Assembly: GCA_029547705.1 (NCBI GenBank)
Contig: JAKPOU010000028.1
Location: forward strand, 1-55,981
Direction: 5' to 3'
Length of the DNA: 55,981 nt
Source: Bacteroidota bacterium
Lineage (GTDB): Bacteria; Bacteroidota; Bacteroidia; Bacteroidales; VadinHA17
Shown here one piece after another: positions 1-8,219 of this stretch; within the stretch, counting starts at the first letter, position 1; the number at the start of each line of letters is the position of its first letter. Position numbers and translations under genes: made by a program. The notes below the pieces were generated by a model. That model was not told the DNA's origin and ran no database searches. It saw nothing but the letters and a program-made list of their open reading frames with translations.

Positions 1-2
1 GG

Positions 3-569
3 TTCAATGTTCGGAAGTACAACGGTACATTGCTCATCAAACCATCCCCTAAAAGCCTGAAACGGTTCACTGAAAAGCTGCATGAAGTCGTGTTCGGAAA
101 GAACAAAGCGGTAGCGCAGCAAAAGCTGATAGAAGCCCTTAACCCCGTATTGCGGGGCTGGGGCAATTACTACAGCGGTGTGGTGTCTAAAACTACGTTT
201 AGCAAGATAGACCATATATTAACCAATCAGTTAAAGCGTTGGTCTTATCGGAGGCATACGAACAAATCGAGAAGATGGATAAAGGATAAATACTTTATCA
301 AGGTCGATAATCGGGATTGGATTTTTGGCTTCAAGCACAAAGATTGCGAGCATGATGCTATCTTTACACTTATGAAGCTGGCGGACATACCGATTAAGCG
401 GCATATAAAAGTGAGGTGTGAAGCCAATCCATACGACCCGACTTGGGATGCCTACTTCTGGAAGCGGAAGCAGAAATGCAACCGAACACGTACATCCCGA
501 AAGGGCACTTTATCGGAAATCGTTTCCTGCAAAGGAGCGGATGAGCCGATTTTGTTTTATGAGAACTAA
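3..569 (+). CDS. Group II intron reverse transcriptase/maturase, C-terminal part
   Basis: This is the C-terminal part of an intron-encoded protein that helps its intron splice and reverse-transcribes it during mobility. The frame is open from base 3 at the window edge, so the first visible ATG-like or TTG codon (base 30) is not the start. The first residues, FNVRKYNGTLLIKPSPKS, are typical of the end of the RT thumb. Then comes the maturase (X) domain with the family hallmark RGWGNYYSGVVSK, followed by a basic stretch (SYRRHTNKSRRWIKDKYF). The last 40 residues contain ANPYDPTWDAYF, the remnant of the DNA-binding/endonuclease region seen in many such proteins. The catalytic YADD box lies outside the window. 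The gene ends 14 bases before domain V, as expected. Confidence 0.9.
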   Translation, partial: FNVRKYNGTLLIKPSPKSLKRFTEKLHEVVFGKNKAVAQQKLIEALNPVLRGWGNYYSGVVSKTTFSKIDHILTNQLKRWSYRRHTNKSRRWIKDKYFIKVDNRDWIFGFKHKDCEHDAIFTLMKLADIPIKRHIKVRCEANPYDPTWDAYFWKRKQKCNRTRTSRKGTLSEIVSCKGADEPILFYEN

Positions 570-583
570 ATTTTGAATTATCG

Positions 584-617
584 GAGCTGTATGCGGTGAA
601 AGTCGCTCGTACAGTTC
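584..617 (+). ncRNA. Group II intron domain V
   Basis: A 34-nt hairpin with the canonical fold. The lower stem 584-591 (GAGCTGTA) pairs with 610-617 (TACAGTTC), including one G-U pair. The upper stem 593-597 pairs with 602-606 and is closed by a GAAA tetraloop at 598-601. A bulge at 607-609 separates the stems. The AGC catalytic triad sits at 585-587. It is followed by a domain VI hairpin, stem 629-635/640-646 with a GCAA loop, whose 3' side should carry the branch-point A. Confidence 0.88.
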
Positions 618-658
618 TTAATGGGGAAAGCGGCGGCAACGCCGCTGACCTACATAAC

Positions 659-1096
659 TAGTCGAAATCCATAGCTTGGTTGTGCATTATCGATGTTTGC
701 TAAAATTCATACTTAAGTCTTTAGCAAGATTATCTTCTTTACAAGAGACCACAATTAACGATGCAATATCAACTATTCCGGGAAAACTTACAAAAAAGCT
801 TTTTATATCAATTTGTTTTTAAAAAGGAAGTTTTTCAAGATTTAAAACTTCTTCTTGATTAAACAATAATCGATTCTAAAAATCGGATACTCTATTATTT
901 AATGTCGATTTTCTCTTTCACATGCTCGACTTTGGGTGGTTAGCTCATTTACAACCGTTATTTTCATTAACCTTGCTTATAACTGAACAATACAAATATC
1001 AATACAGCAGTAGGAAAAGAATTTGAAAAAGGTCACACTAGCAGGATAATCTGACAGAAAAAGTTGTTAATCAATCCGGGCCGCATAATCCTGTTC
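659..1096. other. Intergenic stretch without a supported gene
   Basis: AT-rich DNA between the intron and the small membrane-protein gene. Two short minus-strand open frames look protein-like but have no plausible start and match nothing I recognise: one ends near 690 and includes FPGIVDIASLIVV, and one spans about 22 codons near 905-970. A hairpin with arms GAAGTTTT (827-834) and AAAACTTC (844-851) has no following T-run. These may be decayed remains of the locus that the intron entered. Confidence 0.4.
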
Positions 1097-1489
1097 CTAA
1101 CGTGAGCTTGAATGGATCCGGTCTTTGCCCTGCTCATCTTTTTTCAAAGGTCTTCCTTTAAAAAATACAATGAATATAGTTATTAATGCACCTGTCAGTA
1201 AAGTACAAAAAATGAGAATCTGTTTTGTTAATATATTATCAATCAGGAAGAGTATTAATAAGATAAATACAATGCTTATAAAAAGAATCCAGGAAATGAG
1301 TTTTTTTCCAGCAACTGGCAATATGATATTTTTCCTGATTCTCAAATAATCACCTATCAATACCCCGATTGAGGAACAAAATATAACAAAACTAAAACCT
1401 TGTATTGAAGGTTTCAGATCCAGCACTAAGGCTACAAAAAAAAAGATAGCCGTCAAGAAGAAATTAATGGTATAGAAATATCTTTTCAT
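1097..1489 (-). CDS. Small four-helix membrane protein of unknown function
   Basis: A 130-residue protein with four predicted membrane helices (about residues 6-24, 30-47, 65-82 and 90-109) and a charged tail, KGRPLKKDEQGKDR, likely cytoplasmic. I do not recognise the family. It lies on the same strand as the C39 exporter operon upstream, separated by about 230 bases that hold a small open frame and a stem-loop, so it may be the last gene of that operon or an independent unit. An immunity role is conceivable because small membrane proteins often sit next to peptide exporters, but nothing in the sequence shows this. Confidence 0.6.
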   Translation of the reverse strand: MKRYFYTINFFLTAIFFFVALVLDLKPSIQGFSFVIFCSSIGVLIGDYLRIRKNIILPVAGKKLISWILFISIVFILLILFLIDNILTKQILIFCTLLTGALITIFIVFFKGRPLKKDEQGKDRIHSSSR

Positions 1490-1493
1490 AATC

Positions 1494-1610
1494 TCAGGTT
1501 ATCAGGGTTCTCGCATCCAGAATATCCGGATTCTCATTATCTTTTAGTTTGTATGACAAATATCGTTTACCTGTATTTCTGCCTTCCCAGGCAGAAAGAA
1601 AAACAGTCAT
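1494..1610 (-). CDS. Possible 38-residue peptide
   Basis: A short ATG-initiated frame in the gap between the exporter and the small membrane protein, ending 4 bases before the latter's ATG, a spacing that would suit translational coupling. The product (starts MTVFLSAWEGRNTGKRY, ends NPDILDARTLIT) is charged and has no double-glycine leader, no cysteines and no signal peptide, so it does not look like a substrate of the neighbouring C39 exporter. It has a stop codon immediately before its ATG and overlaps a perfect 8-bp stem-loop. It may be chance or a remnant. Confidence 0.25.
   Translation of the reverse strand: MTVFLSAWEGRNTGKRYLSYKLKDNENPDILDARTLIT
1576..1597. other. Perfect stem-loop downstream of the exporter
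   Basis: TTTCTGCC (1576-1583) and GGCAGAAA (1590-1597) form an 8-bp stem around a 6-nt loop. No run of T follows the stem on either strand, so a standard intrinsic terminator is not supported. It could moderate read-through or protect the 3' end of the exporter mRNA. Confidence 0.45.
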
Positions 1611-1717
1611 TCAAAATAACGTTGCACTCAAAACAGGGTTCTAGATCCCGGAAATCAATTCTGAAAATGTAGCATATGAGTAAATATCAGTCAAAAAATA
1701 CAATATTCATAGAATTT

Positions 1718-3892
1718 TCAATTAAGTTCTTCCCAGTAACGCTTGTATATATTTTCGCTGCTGATAAGCTCATAATGAGTTCCTGATTCTTTTATGGTAC
1801 GGTCCTCAAGTATGTAAATCCTGTCACAGATTTTTTTAATCAGACTGATTCTGTGAGTTACCAGCAAGATTCCCAGCTTCGCTTTCAGGCTGATCAGCAT
1901 TTTTAGCATCAGGTCCTCCGTATCCTTATCCATGCCGGAGGTACCTTCATCAATCAGTAAAATATCCGGTTCATTGATCAATGCCCTGAGAAAAGCAATA
2001 ACCTGTTTCTGACCACCGGAAAGCTTTACTCCATCTTCCCCAACCAGGGTGACAAGGCCCAGAGGCAAGGCCTCAATAAACGATTCCAGGCCGTAATCGG
2101 AAATAAGGCGCAATAAAATTTCAACCTCCTTTTCTGACGGTTCAGGAATCAGATTTTCCAGTATTGTTCCGTTAAAAATATGTATATCCTGCGGAACAAC
2201 TCCGACTGATCTGCGCCATACGCCAGGCATTATCTGATTGACCGGAACGATATCATTTATGATAATATCACCTGATTCCGGAATCAGGAATCTTAAAAGA
2301 ATATTTACCAAAGTACTTTTCCCCGAACCTGATTCTCCCACCAATGCGATTATTTGCCCCTTTTCAATTTCCAGGTTGATATCTGTCAGAAACAGCTTCT
2401 GGCCCGGGAAGCGAAACTTCATATTATTAAGACTGATTTTTTCAATTGCAATATTCTCTTTTATATTACCGGAATCAGTCTCTTCCGGACTGATCCTGGT
2501 GAATTCGAACATCCTTGCGATAGCAACCTTTGCTTCGCTCAGTGGAATGGAAATCAATGCCAGATTCATCACCGATGGTATCAGGGTAGAGCTAAGCGAC
2601 AGGATTGCCATCAGTTCCCCCTGTGTCATCTGCAGGTCCATAACCTTTAAGGATGAATAAATGAGCAATACAATCAGGTAAAGAGTTCCCGCGAGATTGG
2701 TCAGCATTCCCAGACTGACCCTGATTTTGCCCAGGGAGAAGAATTTTTCCTGGAAATTGCTGAAGACAGATTCATTCCTCAAAGAATAATAACCCTGCCA
2801 GTTCATGCATTTTATCTCGGCTATGCCTCTAAGGGAATTAATGAAATTGCTTTCATTCATTGCATATCCGGTCATTAATTCATTCTGGGATGAAATGATT
2901 CTTTTATTCCAACGGTAAACCAGTAAATAAATCAATGGAATTGCGATCACTGAAATGATACCTGCTGGCAGGGAATATATGAAAATCAGCACAGAAGTTA
3001 CAATCAGAACAACAATGTCAATAAAATAGATACTGATGAGATCGGATATCACTCTCTGAATGCGCATTGTATCATTAAGGCGTGCAACCAGGTCGCCTGT
3101 CTTACGTGTATCAAAGAACAATTTCGGAAGTCCCAGCAACGATCGGTAGAAGCCATCCACTATGCGTATGTTGAAGGATTTTCCCTGAGACAGAAGAATA
3201 TACTGCCTTAGTGACAACAAAACAACCCTGGAAATAAGCAGTACAAACACAAGAACAGAGGAAATCAGGAGGACCTTCACTTCACCCGAAGGCAAAATAC
3301 GGTCAATCAGCTTCTGTGTGAAAATGGCCATTACAGCGCCCAGTGCCGATATGAGCAAGCCCAGTAAAATACTGATCATTAAAAGCTCCCTGTCGGGTTT
3401 TATGGTGTTGATCAGCCATTTGCGCTTCCCTTTATCTTCTTCCTTTTTAAATACAAAACCTTCTCCGGGCTCAACTGAAAGACATTTGTGTCCGGGCCAT
3501 ATCTTTTCCAGTTCTTCAGCTGTTTTTGTAGTCAGTCCGTTCGCAGGATCCCACAACACAAAACGGCCATCTTCATATCCAAAACTTAATATATAATGAT
3601 CATATCTTATTTCCGGACTCACATGAAGAATCAATAATCCCTTAAATGACTTGATGCTCTCAACTGAAGCCTCATATCCCTGTGCCTTTAATCCGCTTGC
3701 AACAGCTGCCTGGTAAAGTCCGAGCATTGTGGTTCCCGATTGTGATGTTCCGCTAAGTTTCCTTATTCTTTCAATGCCTGATTCCCCGCCGAAATATCTT
3801 ATGGCCGAAGCCAGGCAGGCAGCTCCGCAGTCAGTGGAATCATGCTGCAACAGAGCCTTTTCTTTAATTTTCCTGATATTGACAGACATCAT
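1718..3892 (-). CDS. Peptidase-containing ABC exporter (C39 family, bacteriocin/peptide type)
   Basis: A 724-residue inner-membrane exporter that should cleave a double-glycine leader and export the mature peptide. The N-terminal C39 cysteine peptidase keeps its catalytic residues: Cys22 in HDSTDCGAACL, His99 in YDHYIL and Asp115 in WDPANG. Residues about 160-440 hold the six-helix ABC transmembrane domain. The nucleotide-binding domain has Walker A (GESGSGKST, near 520), signature LSGGQKQ (near 627), Walker B with LLIDEG (near 647) and the switch His in VTHRIS. It overlaps the upstream redoxin gene by 29 bases, so the genes are co-transcribed. Length and domain order fit the family. No HlyD-type adaptor and no precursor peptide are seen nearby, which is odd for this class. 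Confidence 0.92.
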   Translation of the reverse strand: MMSVNIRKIKEKALLQHDSTDCGAACLASAIRYFGGESGIERIRKLSGTSQSGTTMLGLYQAAVASGLKAQGYEASVESIKSFKGLLILHVSPEIRYDHYILSFGYEDGRFVLWDPANGLTTKTAEELEKIWPGHKCLSVEPGEGFVFKKEEDKGKRKWLINTIKPDRELLMISILLGLLISALGAVMAIFTQKLIDRILPSGEVKVLLISSVLVFVLLISRVVLLSLRQYILLSQGKSFNIRIVDGFYRSLLGLPKLFFDTRKTGDLVARLNDTMRIQRVISDLISIYFIDIVVLIVTSVLIFIYSLPAGIISVIAIPLIYLLVYRWNKRIISSQNELMTGYAMNESNFINSLRGIAEIKCMNWQGYYSLRNESVFSNFQEKFFSLGKIRVSLGMLTNLAGTLYLIVLLIYSSLKVMDLQMTQGELMAILSLSSTLIPSVMNLALISIPLSEAKVAIARMFEFTRISPEETDSGNIKENIAIEKISLNNMKFRFPGQKLFLTDINLEIEKGQIIALVGESGSGKSTLVNILLRFLIPESGDIIINDIVPVNQIMPGVWRRSVGVVPQDIHIFNGTILENLIPEPSEKEVEILLRLISDYGLESFIEALPLGLVTLVGEDGVKLSGGQKQVIAFLRALINEPDILLIDEGTSGMDKDTEDLMLKMLISLKAKLGILLVTHRISLIKKICDRIYILEDRTIKESGTHYELISSENIYKRYWEELN

Positions 3893-4397
3893 TCAAAAAA
3901 TTTAAAATTGCATTGGGGCTAACTTCTCCCTTGAAGAATTTAATCAGCTCCAGATTTTCATTATATATCAGACTGACAGGGATAACACTGATACCAAACA
4001 AGTTTGCAAAAACAAGGGAGCTGTCTGATAAAATACAGAATTCATCCTGTCCTGTTTCAAATTGTTCCATGAATTCATCAATAGTTTCCGGCAGGGCATT
4101 GCTGACAAGCAGAACTTTAACACCCTTTGACTGAATATCGTGCCGGATAAGAGACGATATCTCATATTGACAATAATCACAGTCAGGATGGAAATAAACA
4201 AGAAGCAAAGGACCATTTTTAAGATCTGCCGAATTAAAAATCTCGCCATTCAGCGTTCCCAGTGAAAAGGAAGGCAGCGTTTTAATCCTGTCGTCACGGT
4301 CATTTGCTTTTAGCACTTTCAGGAAAATCCCCTTTGCCAGGATGAAAAGAATAGCACAGACAGATACTGTTATCAAAAAGGTCAATATCTTTTTCAT
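3864..4397 (-). CDS. Membrane-anchored thioredoxin-like protein
   Basis: A 177-residue protein with one N-terminal membrane helix (about 5-26) and a periplasm-facing thioredoxin-fold domain of the AhpC/TlpA type. The active-site motif is Cys73-Asp-Tyr-Cys76 within FHPDCDYCQYE. The later ISVIPVSLIY matches the cis-proline region of thioredoxins. It probably reduces, oxidises or isomerises disulfides outside the cytoplasm. It starts inside the stop of the upstream membrane-protein gene (ATGA overlap, 4395-4397) and overlaps the exporter downstream, which ties it to peptide export; a role in disulfide formation in the exported peptide is an inference. Confidence 0.85.
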   Translation of the reverse strand: MKKILTFLITVSVCAILFILAKGIFLKVLKANDRDDRIKTLPSFSLGTLNGEIFNSADLKNGPLLLVYFHPDCDYCQYEISSLIRHDIQSKGVKVLLVSNALPETIDEFMEQFETGQDEFCILSDSSLVFANLFGISVIPVSLIYNENLELIKFFKGEVSPNAILNFLNDVCQYQEN

Positions 4398-5056
4398 GAC
4401 TGAATATCAATGGTAATGAACATTATCACTGCAATCCACAAAATCAGGGCCGTGCCATAGGTCAGAAGCACTATAGTATCGGTCTTTTCCCTTTTAACAG
4501 AACTGATTGTCCGCAGGCCTGTGGCCAGCATCAGTATGTAAGCCACCTGGAACAGATTAACCGACTGAAGGGGGTAGATCCAGTACTGAGCCACTTCACC
4601 TTTCTTAAACAGATTAATAAGAGAAAGGGGATAGAAGAAATTCATATCGTCAAGTGTGTAATTACCGGCAAAAAATGTAAACCACAGAAATTTGGCAAGG
4701 GAAGCAAACACGATGATAATTTCCGAAGCAACAACTGTGGTAAAGATCATGCCCAGTGACACTTTTCCGTGCAGGTCACTCAGGAAGAATCCTGTATAAA
4801 TTATCAGGCTCAGAACCGAAAATTTGATGATCAGGACAAGCGGGGAAAACAGATAGCTGACCCAGGATAAGTCCATGATCCTTTTAAAAAGTTCCATGGA
4901 CCTTTCATAGGTCAGCTGTTCACTGTAGGTATTGTAAAATACAGTTTCGTTTAAGAGTACGCTTTTCGACAACCATATCAGCAACAGATTAACTGATATC
5001 ATTATAAATAACAGCTTGTTTCTTTCCAAGCCGAAGTATCCTTCCAGCACTTTCAT
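4394..5056 (-). CDS. Polytopic membrane protein of the exporter operon
   Basis: A 220-residue integral membrane protein with about five hydrophobic helices (roughly 15-33, 67-92, 100-123, 165-182 and 195-215). The loop between helices 1 and 2 contains YNTYSEQLTYERSMELF. I recognise no enzyme motif; the layout is loosely like YIP1-type membrane proteins. It is the first membrane gene after the small HTH gene and is translationally coupled to the thioredoxin-like gene by an ATGA overlap. An accessory or immunity role for the peptide export system is plausible but unproven. Confidence 0.6.
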   Translation of the reverse strand: MKVLEGYFGLERNKLLFIMISVNLLLIWLSKSVLLNETVFYNTYSEQLTYERSMELFKRIMDLSWVSYLFSPLVLIIKFSVLSLIIYTGFFLSDLHGKVSLGMIFTTVVASEIIIVFASLAKFLWFTFFAGNYTLDDMNFFYPLSLINLFKKGEVAQYWIYPLQSVNLFQVAYILMLATGLRTISSVKREKTDTIVLLTYGTALILWIAVIMFITIDIQS

Positions 5057-5156
5057 TGTTCAGCGAATTGAAATATTATTTATTGTAACTTGTTGTCGTA
5101 CAATCATAGAGCATTTGTCAAAATACCCTAAGAGTCAGAAAAACCAAACACTACGA

Positions 5157-5399
5157 TCAGCTGCCGGTTGTCTTTTCAACTTTTATTTCAATTCTCCTTC
5201 CATCCGCATAATAATATGTCTCCCTTGTATTCGAATATCTGATGTCAACTCCCATTTCCTTCATCTCCTGAAGGGATTGAAACAGGGTACTCCGCCTTAT
5301 GCCGAGCTTGCTGGCAAATTCCACCGGCGGGCCTGTTGCCTTCATATGTATAAGCATATCAATACGGCGCACCCTTTCGATATACTTTAAGAGAGCCAT
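5157..5399 (-). CDS. Small HTH (HTH_11-type) regulator
   Basis: An 80-residue protein that is essentially one winged helix-turn-helix domain. ATGPPVEFASKLGIRRSTLFQSLQEM is spread over residues about 21-46 as the HTH, with the wing at YYADGRRIEIKV near the C-terminus. There is no effector domain. Similar tiny HTH_11 proteins in Bacteroidota often stand at the head of small secreted-peptide or exporter operons (general knowledge, not tested here). The gene lies 100 bases upstream of the membrane-protein gene on the same strand and is divergent from the GH9 gene, so it could regulate either or itself. Confidence 0.75.
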   Translation of the reverse strand: MALLKYIERVRRIDMLIHMKATGPPVEFASKLGIRRSTLFQSLQEMKEMGVDIRYSNTRETYYYADGRRIEIKVEKTTGS

Positions 5400-5430
5400 G
5401 ATATTTTGGTTTTAAAGAAACGCAGCTGAT

Positions 5431-5438
5431 CAAATATA
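5431..5438 (-). promoter_or_regulatory. Candidate -7 element for the HTH/exporter operon
   Basis: The minus strand reads TATATTTG, a match to the Bacteroidota -7 consensus TAnnTTTG, 32 bases upstream of the HTH start codon. A transcript would have a leader of about 25 nt. No TTG -33 element is visible at the usual distance. Confidence 0.4.
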
Positions 5439-5493
5439 GATAAATATATTATATGAGTCCAGAGAAACTCAATAAAATTTTTATGATTATTTA

Positions 5494-5511
5494 TTTCACC
5501 TGTATGTGAAA
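5494..5511. promoter_or_regulatory. Palindromic operator candidate in the divergent promoter region
   Basis: TTTCAC (5494-5499) and GTGAAA (5506-5511) form an inverted repeat around CTGTAT. It ends 9 bases before the predicted -7 element of the GH9 gene, where a bound regulator would block RNA polymerase. The 80-residue HTH protein encoded next door is an obvious candidate, but this is inference. Confidence 0.35.
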
Positions 5512-5520
5512 GATTAGCAG

Positions 5521-5528
5521 TAATTTTG
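5521..5528 (+). promoter_or_regulatory. Candidate -7 element for the GH9 gene
   Basis: TAATTTTG is an exact TAnnTTTG match, 36 bases upstream of the GH9 start codon. The -33 region overlaps the TTTCAC/GTGAAA inverted repeat and has no clear TTG. Confidence 0.45.
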
Positions 5529-5563
5529 ATATGTTGTGAATTGAATGGTGATTTTAATAAACC

Positions 5564-7894
5564 ATGAAAAAATTAATAATCCTTTCAGGCTTCATCCTGC
5601 TGATAATTTCCGGCTGTAAGAGCAGACAGATGCAAAACACGGAATATGGTTCCTTTCTGTATGACCATAAAGCCATGCCAATGGATACTTCCAACAGCCT
5701 GCAGTATAAATGGAATCATAAGGAAATCCTGGAATCCGTTCTTATTGATGGAATGGAATCGCTGGAAAACTGGGAGCTCACTTTCGGTAACCGGGAAAAT
5801 GTTGCAAGCATCAGTCTGACGGATGAAAAGGTTTTTGAGGGAAAGTCTTCGATTAAATTTATATCTCCTACAAAACTGCCTGTCAGCACCGGTGCCGACG
5901 GAAGGTACTGGGGCAGACAAAATCTCACACGCAAATTCCCTGCTGAGGATTTTTCAGAATATAACCGGATTTCAATCAATATATATCCCGAATTCAAAGG
6001 ATTCAGGAAATTATACCTGACACTGATACTGCATAACGAAGACAATGTACCCGATCAGTATGGAAAGGAAGGCTGGCACACGGTAATGCTCGAAAACAAC
6101 AGGTGGAACAGGCTCGTGATGGAAATCCCCCACCTGCCCCACGACAAAGTGACCGGGATAACTATCAGCTACGGTTTGCAGGGAAATGAACCTGACGCGG
6201 CCGATACTATTGTCTATTATGCAGATAACCTCAGACTTGAAGTGGTTGAGCCTGATTATTATGAAGGTTGGGGAACAGACAAGGCAATATCTTTTTCGCA
6301 CTCGGGATATAACATCAGGGATCAAAAGACTGCCTTTACTTCAGTTACAGGAGGAGATAAGTTTCGCCTTGTTAACCATGAGACAAACAAAACAGTTCTG
6401 GAAAAGGATGTGCTCAAACAGGCAGGCAGGATCGGATCATTTACGGTATTTGATTTCACAGAGATAAAAGCCCCGGGGAACTACAGGATTGTATATGGTG
6501 ATACGGAATCAAGACCTTTCCCGATAGGCCGGGATGTATGGCTTCCAGTTATTGAAAAGATCACTAACCAGTTCTACCTTCAGAGATGCGGGTTTGATCA
6601 GCCGGGAATTCATCTGAAATGCCATACCGATTGGTATACCGTTTACAGGGGAGATACGATAGTCATGGCAGGTGGATGGCATGATGCGGGTGATCTTTCC
6701 CAGTCATACTGGCAGACAGCCGGTGCCACGGCGGCCTTTTTCAGGCTTGCCCGTGCATATGCCAGGGAAAACAAAAGGCTTTCGGAGCGCTTGATCGAGG
6801 AAGGCAGCTGGGGACTCGAATGGCTTCATAAAAACCGCTTCGACGGCCTTCAGGTCATCAGCTGGACAACCCACGACTGCTACACTGACGGTGTGATAGG
6901 AAATTTCGATGACAAACATGTTCAGCCGGGAAGCAGGATAAACACAAATGATAATTATTATTCAATAATTGCTGATGTTGAAGCAGCTCTTACCCTTAAA
7001 GGGAGAGATAAGGCCCTGGCTGATAAGTCAGCGCAATACGCCGTGGAATACTGGAATCTCCTGTCGGAGCATCCTCACAGGTGGAATACTGAAAGTCTTG
7101 CAATAGCTGTTCTGGCCGGAACAAAGCTTTACCAGCTGACAAAGGATGAAGGAGTTAAAAACCTGACGATCAGCTATGCTGATTCTCTTATGACCTTCCA
7201 GCAGAAGGAAGCGATGAACTGGGAAATACCCCTTAGCGGCTTCTTTTATGCGGATAGATCCCGGAACAGGTTCTTCGGGTATAATCACAGTTGTACGGCA
7301 GCCTCACCGGTACTTGGTCTCGTTGAACTTTGCAGGCTGTTACCCGGGGATGAAAAGTATGCTGAATGGTTCAGAACGGTAGAGTTACATAAGAATTATC
7401 TTATTGATATTGCACAGCTTACAGCTCCGTATTTCATGATTCCGGCAAACATCTACAAACTTGGCGGAACTTCGGATGATGCACAGATACTCAACGGTAT
7501 AAGGCTGGATGATGATCATTACCTTAGGTTGTTTCCGGTATGGCAAGCTTTCCGGGGAAACAGTTCTGTCATCCTCTCACCGGCTCAGGGACTGGCATCC
7601 GCAAACCGGCTCTTTAAAGACCCTGTGGTACACCAGGTTGCCCTGGCCCAGCTGGAGTGGATGCAGGGGAAAAATCCATTCAGCCAGAGTCTTATGTACG
7701 GAGAAGGATATGATTTCTCACCGCAGTATGCTGTTTTCACAGGAGATATAACAGGCGGACTGCCTGTCGGGATCCTCACCCGTGACGATCTGGATATCCC
7801 GTACTGGAAAACAAGTGTCCTGCATAATTATAAAGAGCTGTGGGGGCAGCCCGCATTCCGGGAACTGGAACTGATTTATTACCTGAAACAATAA
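5564..7894 (+). CDS. Glycoside hydrolase family 9 lipoprotein
   Basis: A 776-residue surface or periplasmic lipoprotein that should hydrolyse beta-1,4-linked glucans or related polysaccharides. The signal peptide ends in the lipobox LIISGC, with lipidated Cys18. Residues about 60-225 form a beta-rich carbohydrate-binding-like domain, and 230-325 an Ig-like N-terminal domain of the CelD_N type (ISFSHSGYNIRD...PFPIGRDVW). The catalytic (alpha/alpha)6 domain follows from about 330. It carries GGWHDAGD near residue 370, the GH9 motif with the catalytic base aspartates, and a C-terminal HNYKELWG where the acid glutamate is expected. It is monocistronic and divergent from the HTH gene. There is no SusC/D pair nearby, so this is not a classical polysaccharide utilisation locus. 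Confidence 0.9.
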   Translation: MKKLIILSGFILLIISGCKSRQMQNTEYGSFLYDHKAMPMDTSNSLQYKWNHKEILESVLIDGMESLENWELTFGNRENVASISLTDEKVFEGKSSIKFISPTKLPVSTGADGRYWGRQNLTRKFPAEDFSEYNRISINIYPEFKGFRKLYLTLILHNEDNVPDQYGKEGWHTVMLENNRWNRLVMEIPHLPHDKVTGITISYGLQGNEPDAADTIVYYADNLRLEVVEPDYYEGWGTDKAISFSHSGYNIRDQKTAFTSVTGGDKFRLVNHETNKTVLEKDVLKQAGRIGSFTVFDFTEIKAPGNYRIVYGDTESRPFPIGRDVWLPVIEKITNQFYLQRCGFDQPGIHLKCHTDWYTVYRGDTIVMAGGWHDAGDLSQSYWQTAGATAAFFRLARAYARENKRLSERLIEEGSWGLEWLHKNRFDGLQVISWTTHDCYTDGVIGNFDDKHVQPGSRINTNDNYYSIIADVEAALTLKGRDKALADKSAQYAVEYWNLLSEHPHRWNTESLAIAVLAGTKLYQLTKDEGVKNLTISYADSLMTFQQKEAMNWEIPLSGFFYADRSRNRFFGYNHSCTAASPVLGLVELCRLLPGDEKYAEWFRTVELHKNYLIDIAQLTAPYFMIPANIYKLGGTSDDAQILNGIRLDDDHYLRLFPVWQAFRGNSSVILSPAQGLASANRLFKDPVVHQVALAQLEWMQGKNPFSQSLMYGEGYDFSPQYAVFTGDITGGLPVGILTRDDLDIPYWKTSVLHNYKELWGQPAFRELELIYYLKQ

Positions 7895-7915
7895 GAGAAG
7901 CCCCAACAAGCATGA

Positions 7916-7953
7916 TAATCTGAAATGGTTAACAGGCATAACGAAATCCACCC
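7916..7953. repeat. Dispersed 38-bp repeat, copy 1
   Basis: This 38-base stretch begins TAATCTGAAAT and matches 9746-9783 at 33 of 38 positions in the same orientation. It lies 22 bases after the GH9 stop codon. The two copies bracket the darTG remnants and pfkA. Confidence 0.6.
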
Positions 7954-8009
7954 ATTTGCAACAAGCTGGCAATAAGCAGTGTAACCCACATCTAGATAGA
8001 AACTTTTAA

Positions 8010-8219
8010 ATCTTACATAGAAATACACCGAAAGAGAAAACAAAATATCATGTGAACATAGCCCTGACTAAAAATAACTGTAACTTTGTTTTTACAGATG
8101 GACACGCAGTTGATAGTTTCTCAACACAATACACTAATGAAGACATTGAAAATATTGACACGATTATTGACTGGAATGCTGTTCGTACACAAGAATGCAG
8201 AACACAAAGCTATAGTTGA
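8010..8219 (+). pseudogene. darT: darT toxin fragment (DNA ADP-ribosyltransferase)
   Basis: A frame without a start codon encodes a piece of DarT (DUF4433), the DNA ADP-ribosylating toxin of DarTG anti-phage systems. Visible family landmarks are NCNFVFTDGHA and then IDWNAVRTQE, which correspond to the middle of DarT (FVFTDxHA ... IDW). Everything upstream of that region is missing, and so is the later QAEAL block that carries the catalytic glutamate, so it cannot be active. The frame stops at 8217-8219, where the sequence runs into a darG remnant in another frame. Confidence 0.72.

Larger units (their letters stand above)
1..658 (+). mobile_element. Group II intron, 3' part only (5' part lies outside the window)
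   Basis: The window opens inside the intron-encoded protein and continues through a recognisable domain V and a domain VI stem-loop. The 3' splice boundary is estimated at about 655-660, just after the domain VI 3' arm; the exact nucleotide cannot be fixed without the 5' exon. No gene resumes directly after the boundary, so the host site seems to be intergenic or a decayed gene. Seen: the open frame to base 569 and the domain V fold. Known: group II introns are retroelements spread by their maturase/reverse transcriptase. Confidence 0.85.

Noticed and set aside
827..851. An AT-rich hairpin as a terminator
   Set aside because: No uninterrupted T-run follows the stem and the pairs are mostly A-T; such hairpins are expected by chance here.
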